Below, piece after piece: positions 8,145 through 16,625 of a stretch of DNA of 64,000 nt. Position 1 is the first letter of the stretch. Each line of letters opens with the position of its first letter. Location: contig JAEZLR010000010.1 of assembly GCA_023415205.1 (NCBI GenBank), positions 1 through 64,000 on the forward strand, read 5' to 3'. The position numbers and the translations under genes are program-made. The DNA comes from Bacillota bacterium. GTDB taxonomy: Bacteria; Bacillota; Clostridia; DSM-8532. The notes under the pieces were generated by a model. The model searched no databases, was not told the DNA's origin, and saw only the letters and a program-made list of their open reading frames with translations.

Positions 8145-8378
8145 AATCAAGCACACCTCGGACTTCATATATCGGGCGATAGACTTGACATTGTAGTCAA
8201 GAATGACGAAATAAAAGAATAATTGATAGGGGATACAGCCTATACCGTACCAAAACTGACCGATGAGGTATCATTCCTTGGGTTTGGTATAAAATGCGTG
8301 TTTGACGATATGTGCGGCAGTCCATATACCGGAGAGGCAGATACAATGTGCTTTATATTGGAAAGGGGTGCGTTATGA
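8145..8378 (+). pseudogene. Remnant of an unidentified gene
   Basis: One reading frame stays coding-like across this stretch but has no start codon and is broken by TAA at 8220-8222. The part after the stop reads IGDTAYTVPKLTDEVSFLG and ends CFILERGAL before a TGA at 8376-8378 that overlaps the ATG of the acetyltransferase. This looks like the decayed 3' part of a gene that was once coupled to the next one. I do not recognise the family. Confidence 0.4.
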
Positions 8379-8866
8379 ATATAGCCCTTGAACCTTTAGA
8401 TGTAAACAACTGGTTGGAAATCTGTAAATTGTCAGTTTCCGAAGAACAAAAACAGGTTTTCCCTATTGCCAACGTATACTGGATTGGTATCAGCCGGTAT
8501 GAAGAGCATACTGAGTTATTTGCCATTAAACAAGGCGATAATTATGTTGGCCTAATTGGATGCGGATATGACGAGGACGGTGTAACCGGATATATCAATC
8601 CGCTTATGGTTGATGCACATTATCAGCGTCAGGGCATTGCCGCTGAAGCATTACGTTTGATAATGGATGTGCTTATTCGCAAATATCACGTCTCTAGTAT
8701 TCATATCAATCATTGCAAAGAGAACCCTATAGCGGGTCAATTATATGAACGCCTTGGGTTTGAAATCTATTGTGAAACGGAAAAGGAAATTCGAAGAAGC
8801 CGTCAGGTGGAACATGGGGCATCGCTCAAAAACGCTTTCCACTCGACCGACGCAAAAGATGTGTGA
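8375..8866 (+). CDS. GNAT-family N-acetyltransferase
   Basis: A 163-residue GCN5-related acetyltransferase that would transfer an acetyl group from acetyl-CoA to an unknown amine. The core reads MVDAHYQRQGIAAEALRLI, matching the acetyl-CoA-binding R/Q-x-x-G-x-G/A loop, followed by the family's NPIAGQLYERLGF segment. I chose the ATG at 8375, which has GAAAGGGG six bases upstream; an in-frame ATG at 8312 lies inside the remnant gene and has no ribosome site. The C-terminal tail may be altered, because a second open frame overlaps the last 120 bases. Confidence 0.75.
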   Translation: MNIALEPLDVNNWLEICKLSVSEEQKQVFPIANVYWIGISRYEEHTELFAIKQGDNYVGLIGCGYDEDGVTGYINPLMVDAHYQRQGIAAEALRLIMDVLIRKYHVSSIHINHCKENPIAGQLYERLGFEIYCETEKEIRRSRQVEHGASLKNAFHSTDAKDV

Positions 8867-9249
8867 TTATACTTCAGTCCTCCTGGAAAAAATGGAGGTA
8901 AAAGAGAATCAAACCTATGATGTAGAATTGATGCTGTAAATACTTAGTGACAAGCCGAAAAAATCCTGGAGGTAATCTAGGATAGAGATATTCTCAAACT
9001 TGACAATTTGTAAAGAATGTAAACTAGTTGCTTTTGAGTAATTGGAAATGTACACTACAAGATGTCCGAAGTCTGTTTAATTAATGATATTTAGAAATAA
9101 TTGAGCTATGCTGATGTTCTTCCAGAAAAGGTATTCATGCAGATTAGCAGATTATAAAGTTATTATTTGGCAACAGGAGCACACTGGCTATTTCGGATTT
9201 GAAATAGTCATTTGAATTGAATACTGTTAAATATTAGTACAGCTTATGC
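8867..9249. other. Intergenic stretch without a supported gene
   Basis: I see no convincing ORF here. The only structure is an inverted repeat at 9186-9209 (GGCTATTTC / GAAATAGTC, one wobble pair) with poor T runs, possibly a weak terminator for the convergent acetyltransferase and GntR genes. Confidence 0.4.
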
Positions 9250-9948
9250 TTATTCAATCAACTTGCTTTGTTCAAGGTCTTCATTAACATAATTCAGATG
9301 TTCTAAAAGGCTCTGTACCCCAAGTTCGGCATCACGTTTTTCAAATGCCTGAATGATGGCCTCGTGAGCAGGAATGAAATTTTGAACATTTTGGGGAATA
9401 TTAAAAGTCTTTGAACGAAATTCAGAAAGGCTGTAATTCAGCTTTTTGCTTATATCAATCAAAAACTTGTTTTGACTCAACTCTACAATAAATGTATGAA
9501 ACTGTTCATCACATTGAGCCAATGATACTACGTCATTATTATAAGCTGCAATAACTGAACGATTTTGCATGGCACGCAGTTTCTTGATATCCTTATCGGA
9601 ACACTTCTGAATAGCCAGCTTTACTGCAATCGGCTCTATGCCAGCACGAACTTCAAGGCAATCCTTAATCTTAATTTCGTTTTCGCGGAACCAATTAGCC
9701 AAATCAGCCCCATTTAACTCTTCCTTACTCGCAACAAACGCACCTTTTCCCGGACTAAGCTCAATAAATCCTTTGGTCTGAAGCACTCGCAGTGCTTCAC
9801 GGACTGTACCCCGGCCGACGTGAAGAGTTTCACAAAGCTCTCTTTCTGTTGGGAGCTTATCCCCGATTCTAACATCATCTCGGAGGATGTACTCTCTGAT
9901 GCTCTGCTCTGCCAATTGAACTGCAGATACCTTTTCTATAGCCTTCAT
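9250..9948 (-). CDS. GntR-family regulator, FadR/FCD subfamily
   Basis: A 232-residue repressor-type regulator. The N-terminal winged helix-turn-helix carries the GntR signature (LPTERELCETLHVGRGTVREALRVL split over about residues 29-53), and the rest is an all-helical FCD ligand domain that usually binds a carboxylic acid with a metal. I chose the start MKAIEKV; upstream Met codons lack a better ribosome site. The gene is divergent from the LIV-type importer operon, and a 16-bp motif occurs in front of both, so it very likely controls that operon and itself. A sugar acid or other organic acid is the likely ligand. Confidence 0.9.
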   Translation of the reverse strand: MKAIEKVSAVQLAEQSIREYILRDDVRIGDKLPTERELCETLHVGRGTVREALRVLQTKGFIELSPGKGAFVASKEELNGADLANWFRENEIKIKDCLEVRAGIEPIAVKLAIQKCSDKDIKKLRAMQNRSVIAAYNNDVVSLAQCDEQFHTFIVELSQNKFLIDISKKLNYSLSEFRSKTFNIPQNVQNFIPAHEAIIQAFEKRDAELGVQSLLEHLNYVNEDLEQSKLIE

Positions 9949-9999
9949 AAATATCAGCCATCCTTTCATAAATATGTTATTTTTAACCATAGTTTATTA

Positions 10000-10015
10000 T
10001 CATACAATCATACCA
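10000..10015. promoter_or_regulatory. Candidate GntR operator near the regulator gene
   Basis: TCATACAATCATACCA lies about 50 bases before the gntR start and matches 15 of 16 bases of the copy at 10144-10159, in the same orientation. It is probably autoregulatory. Confidence 0.5.
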
Positions 10016-10105
10016 CAGTATACTATTTTAAGCAATAATAAAAAATATATGCCAAAAAACCATCAAGTTAAACAAGTTAATCTATCAATTTTAACAAATT
10101 AGTAG

Positions 10106-10134
10106 TTGCGCAAGTACGAAAATAATGGTAATAT
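10106..10134 (+). promoter_or_regulatory. Candidate promoter of the LIV-type operon
   Basis: TTGCGC (10106-10111), a 17-bp spacer and TAATAT (10129-10134). The -10 box overlaps an inverted repeat AATGGTAA (10124-10131) / TTACCATT (10154-10161), so bound repressor would block it. Confidence 0.45.
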
Positions 10135-10143
10135 GGTCACATG

Positions 10144-10159
10144 TCATACAATCTTACCA
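10144..10159. promoter_or_regulatory. Candidate GntR operator of the LIV-type operon
   Basis: TCATACAATCTTACCA, the near-identical partner of the site at 10000-10015, lies just downstream of the -10 box and ends 12 bases before the Shine-Dalgarno of the binding-protein gene. Confidence 0.5.
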
Positions 10160-10185
10160 TTAAGGAATTCCAAGGAGGAGTGTTA

Positions 10186-11439
10186 ATGAAGAAACTAGTC
10201 TGTCTATTGTTAACAATTGCGTTGCTTGTTGGCATGAGTGCATGCGCAAGTAACACAGGATCAACTGGTAATGTTCCTTCCGGACAACCATCACCCACAG
10301 GAACAACAAATCCTGGTGGCGAGAGCGACTCCGGAAACACTGATCCCTATAAAATCGGTGTTTTCCTTCGTTTCTCAGACGAAGCCGGAACTAAGATGAG
10401 GGCTGTTATTGGGAAAGCTGTAGCCAACATTAACGAAAACGGTGGCATTAATGGACACCAAATTGAACCTATCTTCTATGATACAGAAGGAGATTCTGCA
10501 AAAGGTATTGATGCCTTTACACGTCTGGCAACTCAGGATAATGTACTTCTGGCTATTGGTCCTACCACATCAGGTGTTGCTTTGGCAGTAATTGATCAGG
10601 CAGCGCAATATAAAATGCCGATGATTACACCGCAGTCAACCAATACAAGCATTACCAAAGATTACGGTAATGAATGGTTCTTCCGTAACTCTGTAGCTGA
10701 CGTTTATCATTCTTACACACTTGCAGACTACCTGGTGAAAGACCTTGGAGCTAAAAGAATTGCTATATTCCATGAGACAGCTACTTTGGGTCTCGGTCAA
10801 TATGAAAACCTGGCTGCACGTCTCAAGGACGAACATGGTATTGAGCCTGTGATCGTTCAGGAATGGAATGAAGGGGATGTAGATTTCAAAACACAGCTTC
10901 TTGCAATTAAAGCAGCTCAGCCTGAAGCTATAGTATTTGCTGGTCATGAGGCAGAACTTTCGATCGCAGTAAGTCAGCGTCTTGAAGTTGGTATTCCAAA
11001 GGATGTTCACATGTTAGGATTCTCATCCATGTCATCCTCAGACTTCTATGGAGTTGCTAAAGATGCAGCTGTCGGAGCTATCTTTACAACTACATTCAGC
11101 CCGACCGATCCCCGTGAAGATATTAAGAAATTCGTTTCAGAATATTCATCAGTAATAAACGGCGGACTTGACCACAACTCTGCACAGGCGTATGACACTG
11201 TTCAGCTTATAGCTGAAGTTCTCAAAGGTCTCGAGCTTGGAAATACCTCTGCAACACTGGAAGCAGATCGTACTGCAATTCGTGACGCACTTGCAAATGT
11301 AAAAGGCTACGTTGGACTGACAGGTGTTACAACCTTCGGACCTGGCGGTGGCCCTGAAGATCGTGATGGTAAGAAGACCTGTACAGTATATCAGCTGCAG
11401 CCAGATTACACTTGGTCTCCACTTAAAGCAGCCGAATAA
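10186..11439 (+). CDS. LivJ-type ABC substrate-binding lipoprotein
   Basis: A 417-residue periplasmic-binding-fold protein of the branched-chain amino acid (HAAT) class. The N-terminus MKKLVCLLLTIALLVG runs into a lipobox ending in Cys near residue 21, so it is membrane-anchored. The ATG at 10186 has AAGGAGGAG upstream; the longer reading frame from 10141 starts inside the operator. Many members of this class bind sugar acids, aromatic acids or amides instead of leucine, and here the aldolase, dehydrogenase and lyase encoded downstream point to an organic or sugar acid. Specificity is unknown. Confidence 0.92.
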   Translation: MKKLVCLLLTIALLVGMSACASNTGSTGNVPSGQPSPTGTTNPGGESDSGNTDPYKIGVFLRFSDEAGTKMRAVIGKAVANINENGGINGHQIEPIFYDTEGDSAKGIDAFTRLATQDNVLLAIGPTTSGVALAVIDQAAQYKMPMITPQSTNTSITKDYGNEWFFRNSVADVYHSYTLADYLVKDLGAKRIAIFHETATLGLGQYENLAARLKDEHGIEPVIVQEWNEGDVDFKTQLLAIKAAQPEAIVFAGHEAELSIAVSQRLEVGIPKDVHMLGFSSMSSSDFYGVAKDAAVGAIFTTTFSPTDPREDIKKFVSEYSSVINGGLDHNSAQAYDTVQLIAEVLKGLELGNTSATLEADRTAIRDALANVKGYVGLTGVTTFGPGGGPEDRDGKKTCTVYQLQPDYTWSPLKAAE

Positions 11440-11460
11440 ATAGGATTAACAAATGGAGAT

Positions 11461-11491
11461 GCACTGTTGGCACGTCAAGTGCCAACAGTGC
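11461..11491 (+). other. Strong intercistronic hairpin after the binding-protein gene
   Basis: A perfect 13-bp stem (GCACTGTTGGCAC / GTGCCAACAGTGC, 5-nt loop) without a U tract sits between the binding-protein and permease genes. Likely roles are protection of the upstream mRNA or partial termination. An upstream in-frame ATG at 11453 would translate through it and is therefore not used as the start of the next gene. Confidence 0.7.
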
Positions 11492-11521
11492 GTTATGAAG
11501 CAGAAAGGCTGGACAGAAGAA

Positions 11522-12409
11522 ATGACTTTGTTTTTCGATTTATTAGTAGTTGGTATTGCCGTAGGAGCATTGTACGGTTTACTGGCTTTATCGGTTTCTT
11601 TGATTTATGCATCGCTTGATATCATTCATTTTGCACAGGGAGAACTGTTTACGTTGGGAGCTTTCTTAGGATGGCTCATGTATTCTAAAGGGGTGCCGTT
11701 TATTATTGCGGCCTTACTTTCAGCATTATTAACTGCGTTATTTGCTATTCTGATCCAGAAAGTAGTATACAATCCGATTCTTTCAATTAGTGGAGGATTC
11801 TCTGTCCGAGGTCTTACTTTCGTTGTAGCAGGCTTCGGTATGTCAACCATCCTGCAAAATTCCTATTGGTTGGTATGGGGAGCTGTATCCAAAACCTACG
11901 GAAAGAATTTTGGTGAAAATATAAAAATTGGCAGTATGACAATTCAGCCAATATATCTGATTATCATGGCAGTAGCATTGGTTATCATGGTTGGACTATA
12001 CCTGATGTTCAAAAAAACAAAAATGGGACTTGCTATGAAAGCTGTTTCCTACAACAAAAACATTTCTTCACTGATGGGGATCAATGTAAGTGTTGTAGTA
12101 GCTTTCTCTTTTGGCCTTGCAGCTTTCCTCAGTACAATATCCGGCATACTGAGCGCACAAATTATTTTTGTACGGTATAACATGGCCGCCGTCATGCTTC
12201 AGAAGGCGTTTAGTGCCGCAGTTGTAGGTGGTTTGGGAAATCCTTACGGTGCTATCATCGGCGGACTTATGATTGGCGTTATAGAGACCTTTGGCGGCAA
12301 TATTATCGGTGCACAGTATAAGGATATCATCAGCTTTGTGATTATGATCATCGTACTGATGTTCAAACCTTCAGGATTGTTTGCAACAAGAACCAAGCAG
12401 AAAGCTTAA
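11522..12409 (+). CDS. LivH-type ABC permease
   Basis: A 295-residue membrane subunit with about eight hydrophobic segments, starting MTLFFDLLVVGIAVGALYG. The motif GLGNPYGAIIGGLMIGVIE near residues 239-257 is the typical ATPase-contact region of this family. It forms a heterodimeric channel with the LivM-type protein that follows after 11 bases. The start at 11522 gives the usual family length. Confidence 0.92.
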   Translation: MTLFFDLLVVGIAVGALYGLLALSVSLIYASLDIIHFAQGELFTLGAFLGWLMYSKGVPFIIAALLSALLTALFAILIQKVVYNPILSISGGFSVRGLTFVVAGFGMSTILQNSYWLVWGAVSKTYGKNFGENIKIGSMTIQPIYLIIMAVALVIMVGLYLMFKKTKMGLAMKAVSYNKNISSLMGINVSVVVAFSFGLAAFLSTISGILSAQIIFVRYNMAAVMLQKAFSAAVVGGLGNPYGAIIGGLMIGVIETFGGNIIGAQYKDIISFVIMIIVLMFKPSGLFATRTKQKA

Positions 12410-12420
12410 GGAGAATTTAA

Positions 12421-13434
12421 ATGGATAGGTTAAACTGTAAAGATTTCTATCGTAAACATAAGGATTCGTGTCTGACGCTTTTGATGGCATTAATAATAGC
12501 TGTTTTGCCATTAGCTTTAAAGACGGATTACCTTATTCATATTGGCGTAATGATCGGAATCAATATTCTGCTGGCCCTTGGTATGCATTTTGTTACGGGT
12601 CTTGCCGGTCAGATCAATATGGGCCAGTATGGCTTCTATTGCATTGGCGCATATGCCGGAGCGATATTGACTACACGTTTGGGATTGGGCTTCTGGCCAA
12701 CCCTGGTAATTACAATACTGATTTCCGCAGTATTCGGCATGTTGGTCGGTGTTCCCTCCCTTAAAGTAGAAGGTCCGTATTTGTCTCTTTGTACCATAGG
12801 GTTTGCTGAATCTGTTCGTCTGATCATTAACAGTGCTTCCTGGGCCGGAAAGGCAAACGGTATTATGCGTATACCAAAACTCGAAATTTTTGGCATCCCG
12901 ATGGTCACTAAAACACAGAGCTATTATTTCGTAATGGCTTTTGCAATCGTCGGAGTTATTATTGTAAACAACTTTATTCGTTCAAATTATGGCAGGCGCT
13001 TCACAGCCATCAAGGATGATCCGCTCGCAGCTTCAGTAATAGGAGTAAATGTTCGGAATATTAAAATATTGGCATTTGTTCTTTGTGCAATTTTCGGCGG
13101 GGTGGCAGGGCTCCTGTATTCCAATTATTCCGGTTATATTAGCCCCTCGACCTTTATTCAGGCTTTGCAGACAAACTTTTTACTGATGATTGTTCTCGGG
13201 GGTCTGGGCAACACCTGGGGTTCGGTAATAGGAGCTACCCTTGTAACAGTGTTGTTTGAATATACCCGCGCTTATGTTGAATTCCAGAAAATCGCTTTCG
13301 GTCTGGCAATGGTTTTAATTGTTTTATTCCTGCGCAGAGGAATCATTGGTACAATTGCATATTCTAGGCAGCAAAAAATGATTTTGAAGCAACATACGGA
13401 AGAAGCTGCTGAGACATCGGAGGTAAGTCAATGA
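12421..13434 (+). CDS. LivM-type ABC permease
   Basis: A 337-residue partner of the LivH-type permease. The conserved segment GLAGQINMGQYGFYCIGAY (about residues 60-78) and the C-terminal GGLGNTWGSVIGA (about 260-272) are family hallmarks. Its end overlaps the ATPase gene by four bases (ATGA), so the two are translationally coupled. Confidence 0.93.
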   Translation: MDRLNCKDFYRKHKDSCLTLLMALIIAVLPLALKTDYLIHIGVMIGINILLALGMHFVTGLAGQINMGQYGFYCIGAYAGAILTTRLGLGFWPTLVITILISAVFGMLVGVPSLKVEGPYLSLCTIGFAESVRLIINSASWAGKANGIMRIPKLEIFGIPMVTKTQSYYFVMAFAIVGVIIVNNFIRSNYGRRFTAIKDDPLAASVIGVNVRNIKILAFVLCAIFGGVAGLLYSNYSGYISPSTFIQALQTNFLLMIVLGGLGNTWGSVIGATLVTVLFEYTRAYVEFQKIAFGLAMVLIVLFLRRGIIGTIAYSRQQKMILKQHTEEAAETSEVSQ

Positions 13435-14195
13435 TATTAACTGTAGATTCACTGACCATGAAATTCGGCGGCGTTGTTGCCCTGAATAATATCAGTGTCG
13501 ATGTGGAAGAAAAAACAATCCACGGGATTATAGGTCCTAACGGATCCGGGAAAACAACGCTTTTTAATTGTATCAGCGGATTATATAAACCGACATCTGG
13601 CCGCATCGCTTTCGGCGGGAAAGATATAACGGGCATGGAACCTCACAAAATTGCAAAGGAGGGCATTGCCCGTACCTTCCAGTTACTCAGAATTTTTCCC
13701 AGCTTAACGGTTCTTGATAACTTGATTCTATCACAGGCATTGTATGAAAAAAGCACTATGTTTGATGCAATGCTCAGTACACCCAGATCGGTCAAAGAAC
13801 AGAAAAGGATGAAAGAGCGGGCAATTGAAATTTTGAAAATTGTAGGTCTTGAAAAGAAGGCCTATAACAGTGCGGAAGGTATCTCGATAGGCCAGCGCAG
13901 AATGCTGCAGCTTGGTATGGGAATTATCAATAACCCTAAACTGCTTTTGCTTGATGAATGTGCTGCAGGACTTGACCCACTGAATATTGACAAGCTTATT
14001 GGTCTTGTGCATTACTGCAAGAACGAACTGGGCATAACCGTATTGATGATTGAACATATCATGGATGTTGTTATGAGTGTTTGTGAAACGCTTACTGTTT
14101 TTGACTACGGCGAACGTATTTTTGTAGGTAAACCAGGAGATGCGCAGAATAATCCGAGAGTCATTGAGGCCTATCTCGGTGATCAGAAAGAGTGA
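13431..14195 (+). CDS. LivG-type ABC ATPase
   Basis: A 254-residue ATPase of the branched-chain transporter class. Walker A is GPNGSGKTT (about residues 35-43), followed by Q-loop RTFQLLRIFPSLTV and Walker B LLLLDECAAGLDP. The signature reads ISIGQRR in place of the usual LSxGQ, and the Walker B Glu is followed by Cys-Ala, both common in LivG proteins (LSYGQQR, DEPAAG) but somewhat divergent here. It works as a heterodimer with the LivF-type ATPase encoded next. Confidence 0.92.
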   Translation: MILTVDSLTMKFGGVVALNNISVDVEEKTIHGIIGPNGSGKTTLFNCISGLYKPTSGRIAFGGKDITGMEPHKIAKEGIARTFQLLRIFPSLTVLDNLILSQALYEKSTMFDAMLSTPRSVKEQKRMKERAIEILKIVGLEKKAYNSAEGISIGQRRMLQLGMGIINNPKLLLLDECAAGLDPLNIDKLIGLVHYCKNELGITVLMIEHIMDVVMSVCETLTVFDYGERIFVGKPGDAQNNPRVIEAYLGDQKE

Positions 14196-14202
14196 GGAAA
14201 TT

Positions 14203-14922
14203 ATGCTATATGTAAACGATATAACAGCGGGTTATGGCAAACTCCAGATACTTAACGGTATGACAATCCGTATTGAGAAGAATACTATCACCGCCGTTTT
14301 GGGTGGAAACGGATGCGGAAAAAGCACAACGTTGAAAGCCATTACAGGCCTTTTACCTATCACGAGCGGCGACATCCTGTTTGATGGAGAAAGCCTGAAA
14401 GGTGTTAAGCCACAGGAGATAGTAAAAAAAGGTATCGCTTATGTAACCCAGGGTAAGGATGTTTTCCCTTCAATGACGGTTGAAGAGAATCTGCACTTAG
14501 GGGCTTACACCATTAAAGACAGAAAAAAAATCGCAAAAAATGTTGAGATGGTATTAGAGGCAATGCCCCGTTTGAAGACACGCTTTAAATCACCCTCAGG
14601 TGTACTGTCCGGGGGTGAGCAACAAATGCTCAGCATAGGACGGGGTCTGATGTCAAATCCCAAACTCCTGATCCTTGATGAACCTTCTGCCGCCCTGTCT
14701 CCTAAAATTGCAGAAGAGATCTATGACTATGTAGAGGAGATACATAAATCAGGTGTAACCATATTACTTGTTGAACAGAATGTTCGCGCGGCTCTCCGCA
14801 TTTCTGACTATTCATACATTCTCTCGGAAGGTCATGTTGTAATGGAGGATAAAACGGAGAACCTACGTAAGCATCCTGATATAAAATCATTCTATTTAGG
14901 TAATTTGCCTGGAAAAAAATAA
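14203..14922 (+). CDS. LivF-type ABC ATPase
   Basis: A 239-residue ATPase with Walker A GGNGCGKST, signature LSGGEQQ and Walker B LLILDEPSAALSP, plus the family VEQNVRAAL H-loop region in which Gln stands at the usual switch position. The ATG at 14203 has GAGGAAA upstream; the reading frame extends farther into the previous gene without a better start. This is the last transporter gene of the operon; the aldolase gene follows 21 bases later. Confidence 0.92.
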   Translation: MLYVNDITAGYGKLQILNGMTIRIEKNTITAVLGGNGCGKSTTLKAITGLLPITSGDILFDGESLKGVKPQEIVKKGIAYVTQGKDVFPSMTVEENLHLGAYTIKDRKKIAKNVEMVLEAMPRLKTRFKSPSGVLSGGEQQMLSIGRGLMSNPKLLILDEPSAALSPKIAEEIYDYVEEIHKSGVTILLVEQNVRAALRISDYSYILSEGHVVMEDKTENLRKHPDIKSFYLGNLPGKK

Positions 14923-14943
14923 ATAAATTGAGGAGATGTAGTC

Positions 14944-15732
14944 ATGTTTAAAAATTGTTTGAAGGAAAAAATGAAAAAACGTCCTGTATTTGGGATGACC
15001 GTGTATAGCGGTAGCACTGCCGTTATTGAAGCTCTTGGACATTTTGGTTTTGATTTTGCTTTCATTGATGCAGAACATACACCTATGTCTGTCACTGATC
15101 TAAAAGATTGTGTAATGGCAGCACGTCTTACAGGAGTAAGTCCGTTGGTCAGAGTAACCCGTCCGGACGTGATCGAAATCCGTAAGGCCCTTGAGATGGG
15201 TGCTGAAGGAGTCATCGTTCCCCATGTTAAGACCAAGGAAGAAATGGAGATTTGTGTTGTCGGTGCAAAATTCCCGCCTAAAGGTCGTCGTGGATACGAT
15301 GGTACAGTACGCAGTGCTAATTATGGCGGAGCCGGCTTTAATGCAAGCGAGTACATCGAGTACTGCAACGATACAGAGCTGATTATACCAATGGCTGAAG
15401 ACTTTGAATTCATGGACAATATTGATGAACTGATGAGTGTTCCGGGAATTGACGCCATCAACTTCGGTCCTGCTGATTTTGCACTTTCAAAAAATATCCG
15501 CGTTTTCTATGACGTTAATCAGCCTGAGGTTCAGAAGGCTATGTCGGAAATTGCTGAGCGTACAACAAAAATGAATATTGGACTTATGGCTCCCGCAATT
15601 CCGCCAACAAAAGAAAGCGTAGAAACCTTGATTTCCCGTGGTGTCAACATGGTTATCATGGGCAGTGACATGTTCAACTTCCAGGGTGCTCTTAGAAATA
15701 TACGCAATAACGTCATTGATAATTATTTATAA
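14944..15732 (+). CDS. HpcH/HpaI-family aldolase
   Basis: A 262-residue class II (metal-dependent) aldolase of the HpcH/HpaI family, which cleaves 2-keto-3-deoxy or 4-hydroxy-2-oxo acids to pyruvate and an aldehyde. Family motifs are FIDAEHTP (about residues 40-47), GAEGVIVPHVKT and the metal-site segments IPMAEDFEF and NFGPADFALS. It is cytoplasmic. Its place after an acid-type importer under an FCD regulator suggests the imported compound becomes a keto-deoxy acid. The substrate cannot be read from sequence. Confidence 0.88.
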   Translation: MFKNCLKEKMKKRPVFGMTVYSGSTAVIEALGHFGFDFAFIDAEHTPMSVTDLKDCVMAARLTGVSPLVRVTRPDVIEIRKALEMGAEGVIVPHVKTKEEMEICVVGAKFPPKGRRGYDGTVRSANYGGAGFNASEYIEYCNDTELIIPMAEDFEFMDNIDELMSVPGIDAINFGPADFALSKNIRVFYDVNQPEVQKAMSEIAERTTKMNIGLMAPAIPPTKESVETLISRGVNMVIMGSDMFNFQGALRNIRNNVIDNYL

Positions 15733-15788
15733 AATCTTTATCTAAATGGTTTTATAACAGACAGCAATAATTAAAGGCTAGGTGGCTT

Positions 15789-16625
15789 ATGATGAAAGAT
15801 CCATTATTCAGTGTGGAAAATAAAATTTGTGTTGTTACAGGTGGGTTGGGACAACTCGGCTCCCAATTTTCAAAAGCTCTTTATGAGAGGGGCGCAAAAG
15901 TTGCTGTTTTTGCAAGAACTGTCACTAACGAAAGAATTCAAAAGGTATTCCCCGCTGAGCAATACAACTATGATAATTTAAAATTCTATCAGGTGGATAT
16001 CACAAAGAAAGAGACCATCGAGAAAGCTCTTGATGAAATTGAGACAGCCTGGGGATCCTGCCCTGATGTACTTATAAACAATGCAGGTATTGATACCCAG
16101 CCAAGCGCTCCGCCTGAGGTTTCAGGACCTTTTGAAACTTTCCCTGAGGAAGTATTCCGTGAGGTTGTAGAAGGTAATCTGGTAGGTACTTTTATTGCCT
16201 GTCAGGCAGTCGGAAAGCGGATGGTCGAAGCCGGAAAAGCAGGTTCCATCGTTAATATCGGTTCTATTTATGGTATAGTATCTCCTGTCCAGGACATTTA
16301 TGCTTATAAAAAGGAGCTGACCGGTGTACCGTTTATTAAACCAGTAGCATACTCGGCAGCCAAGTCCGGTATTTACAATCTCACCCGCTATCTTGCAACT
16401 TATTGGGGAAAGAAAAATATCCGTGTTAACACTCTGACACCATCCGGTGTATGGCGCGAAACTCAGGATGAAATATTCCAGAAGAATTACTGCAACCGGA
16501 TGCCCATCGGCCGTATGGCGAGAGAGGATGAGTATAACGGAGCCATTATCTTCTTAGCCGCTGATGCATCCAAATATATGACTGGAGCAAATCTCGTAGT
16601 TGACGGAGGATGGACCGCATGGTAA
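15789..16625 (+). CDS. Short-chain dehydrogenase/reductase
   Basis: A 278-residue NAD(P)-dependent SDR with the cofactor motif TGGLGQLGSQF (about residues 20-30), NNAG (about 97-100) and catalytic YSAAK in the expected place. It probably oxidises or reduces a hydroxyl on a sugar acid in the pathway served by the neighbouring aldolase and lyase. Two consecutive ATG codons (15789, 15792) could start it. The end overlaps the next gene by seven bases, which indicates coupling. Confidence 0.9.
   Translation: MMKDPLFSVENKICVVTGGLGQLGSQFSKALYERGAKVAVFARTVTNERIQKVFPAEQYNYDNLKFYQVDITKKETIEKALDEIETAWGSCPDVLINNAGIDTQPSAPPEVSGPFETFPEEVFREVVEGNLVGTFIACQAVGKRMVEAGKAGSIVNIGSIYGIVSPVQDIYAYKKELTGVPFIKPVAYSAAKSGIYNLTRYLATYWGKKNIRVNTLTPSGVWRETQDEIFQKNYCNRMPIGRMAREDEYNGAIIFLAADASKYMTGANLVVDGGWTAW

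Noticed and set aside
11453..11521. N-terminal extension of the LivH-type permease
   Set aside because: It would be translated from the perfect 13-bp hairpin and gives a Cys/His-rich stretch unlike the family; the start at 11522 gives normal length.
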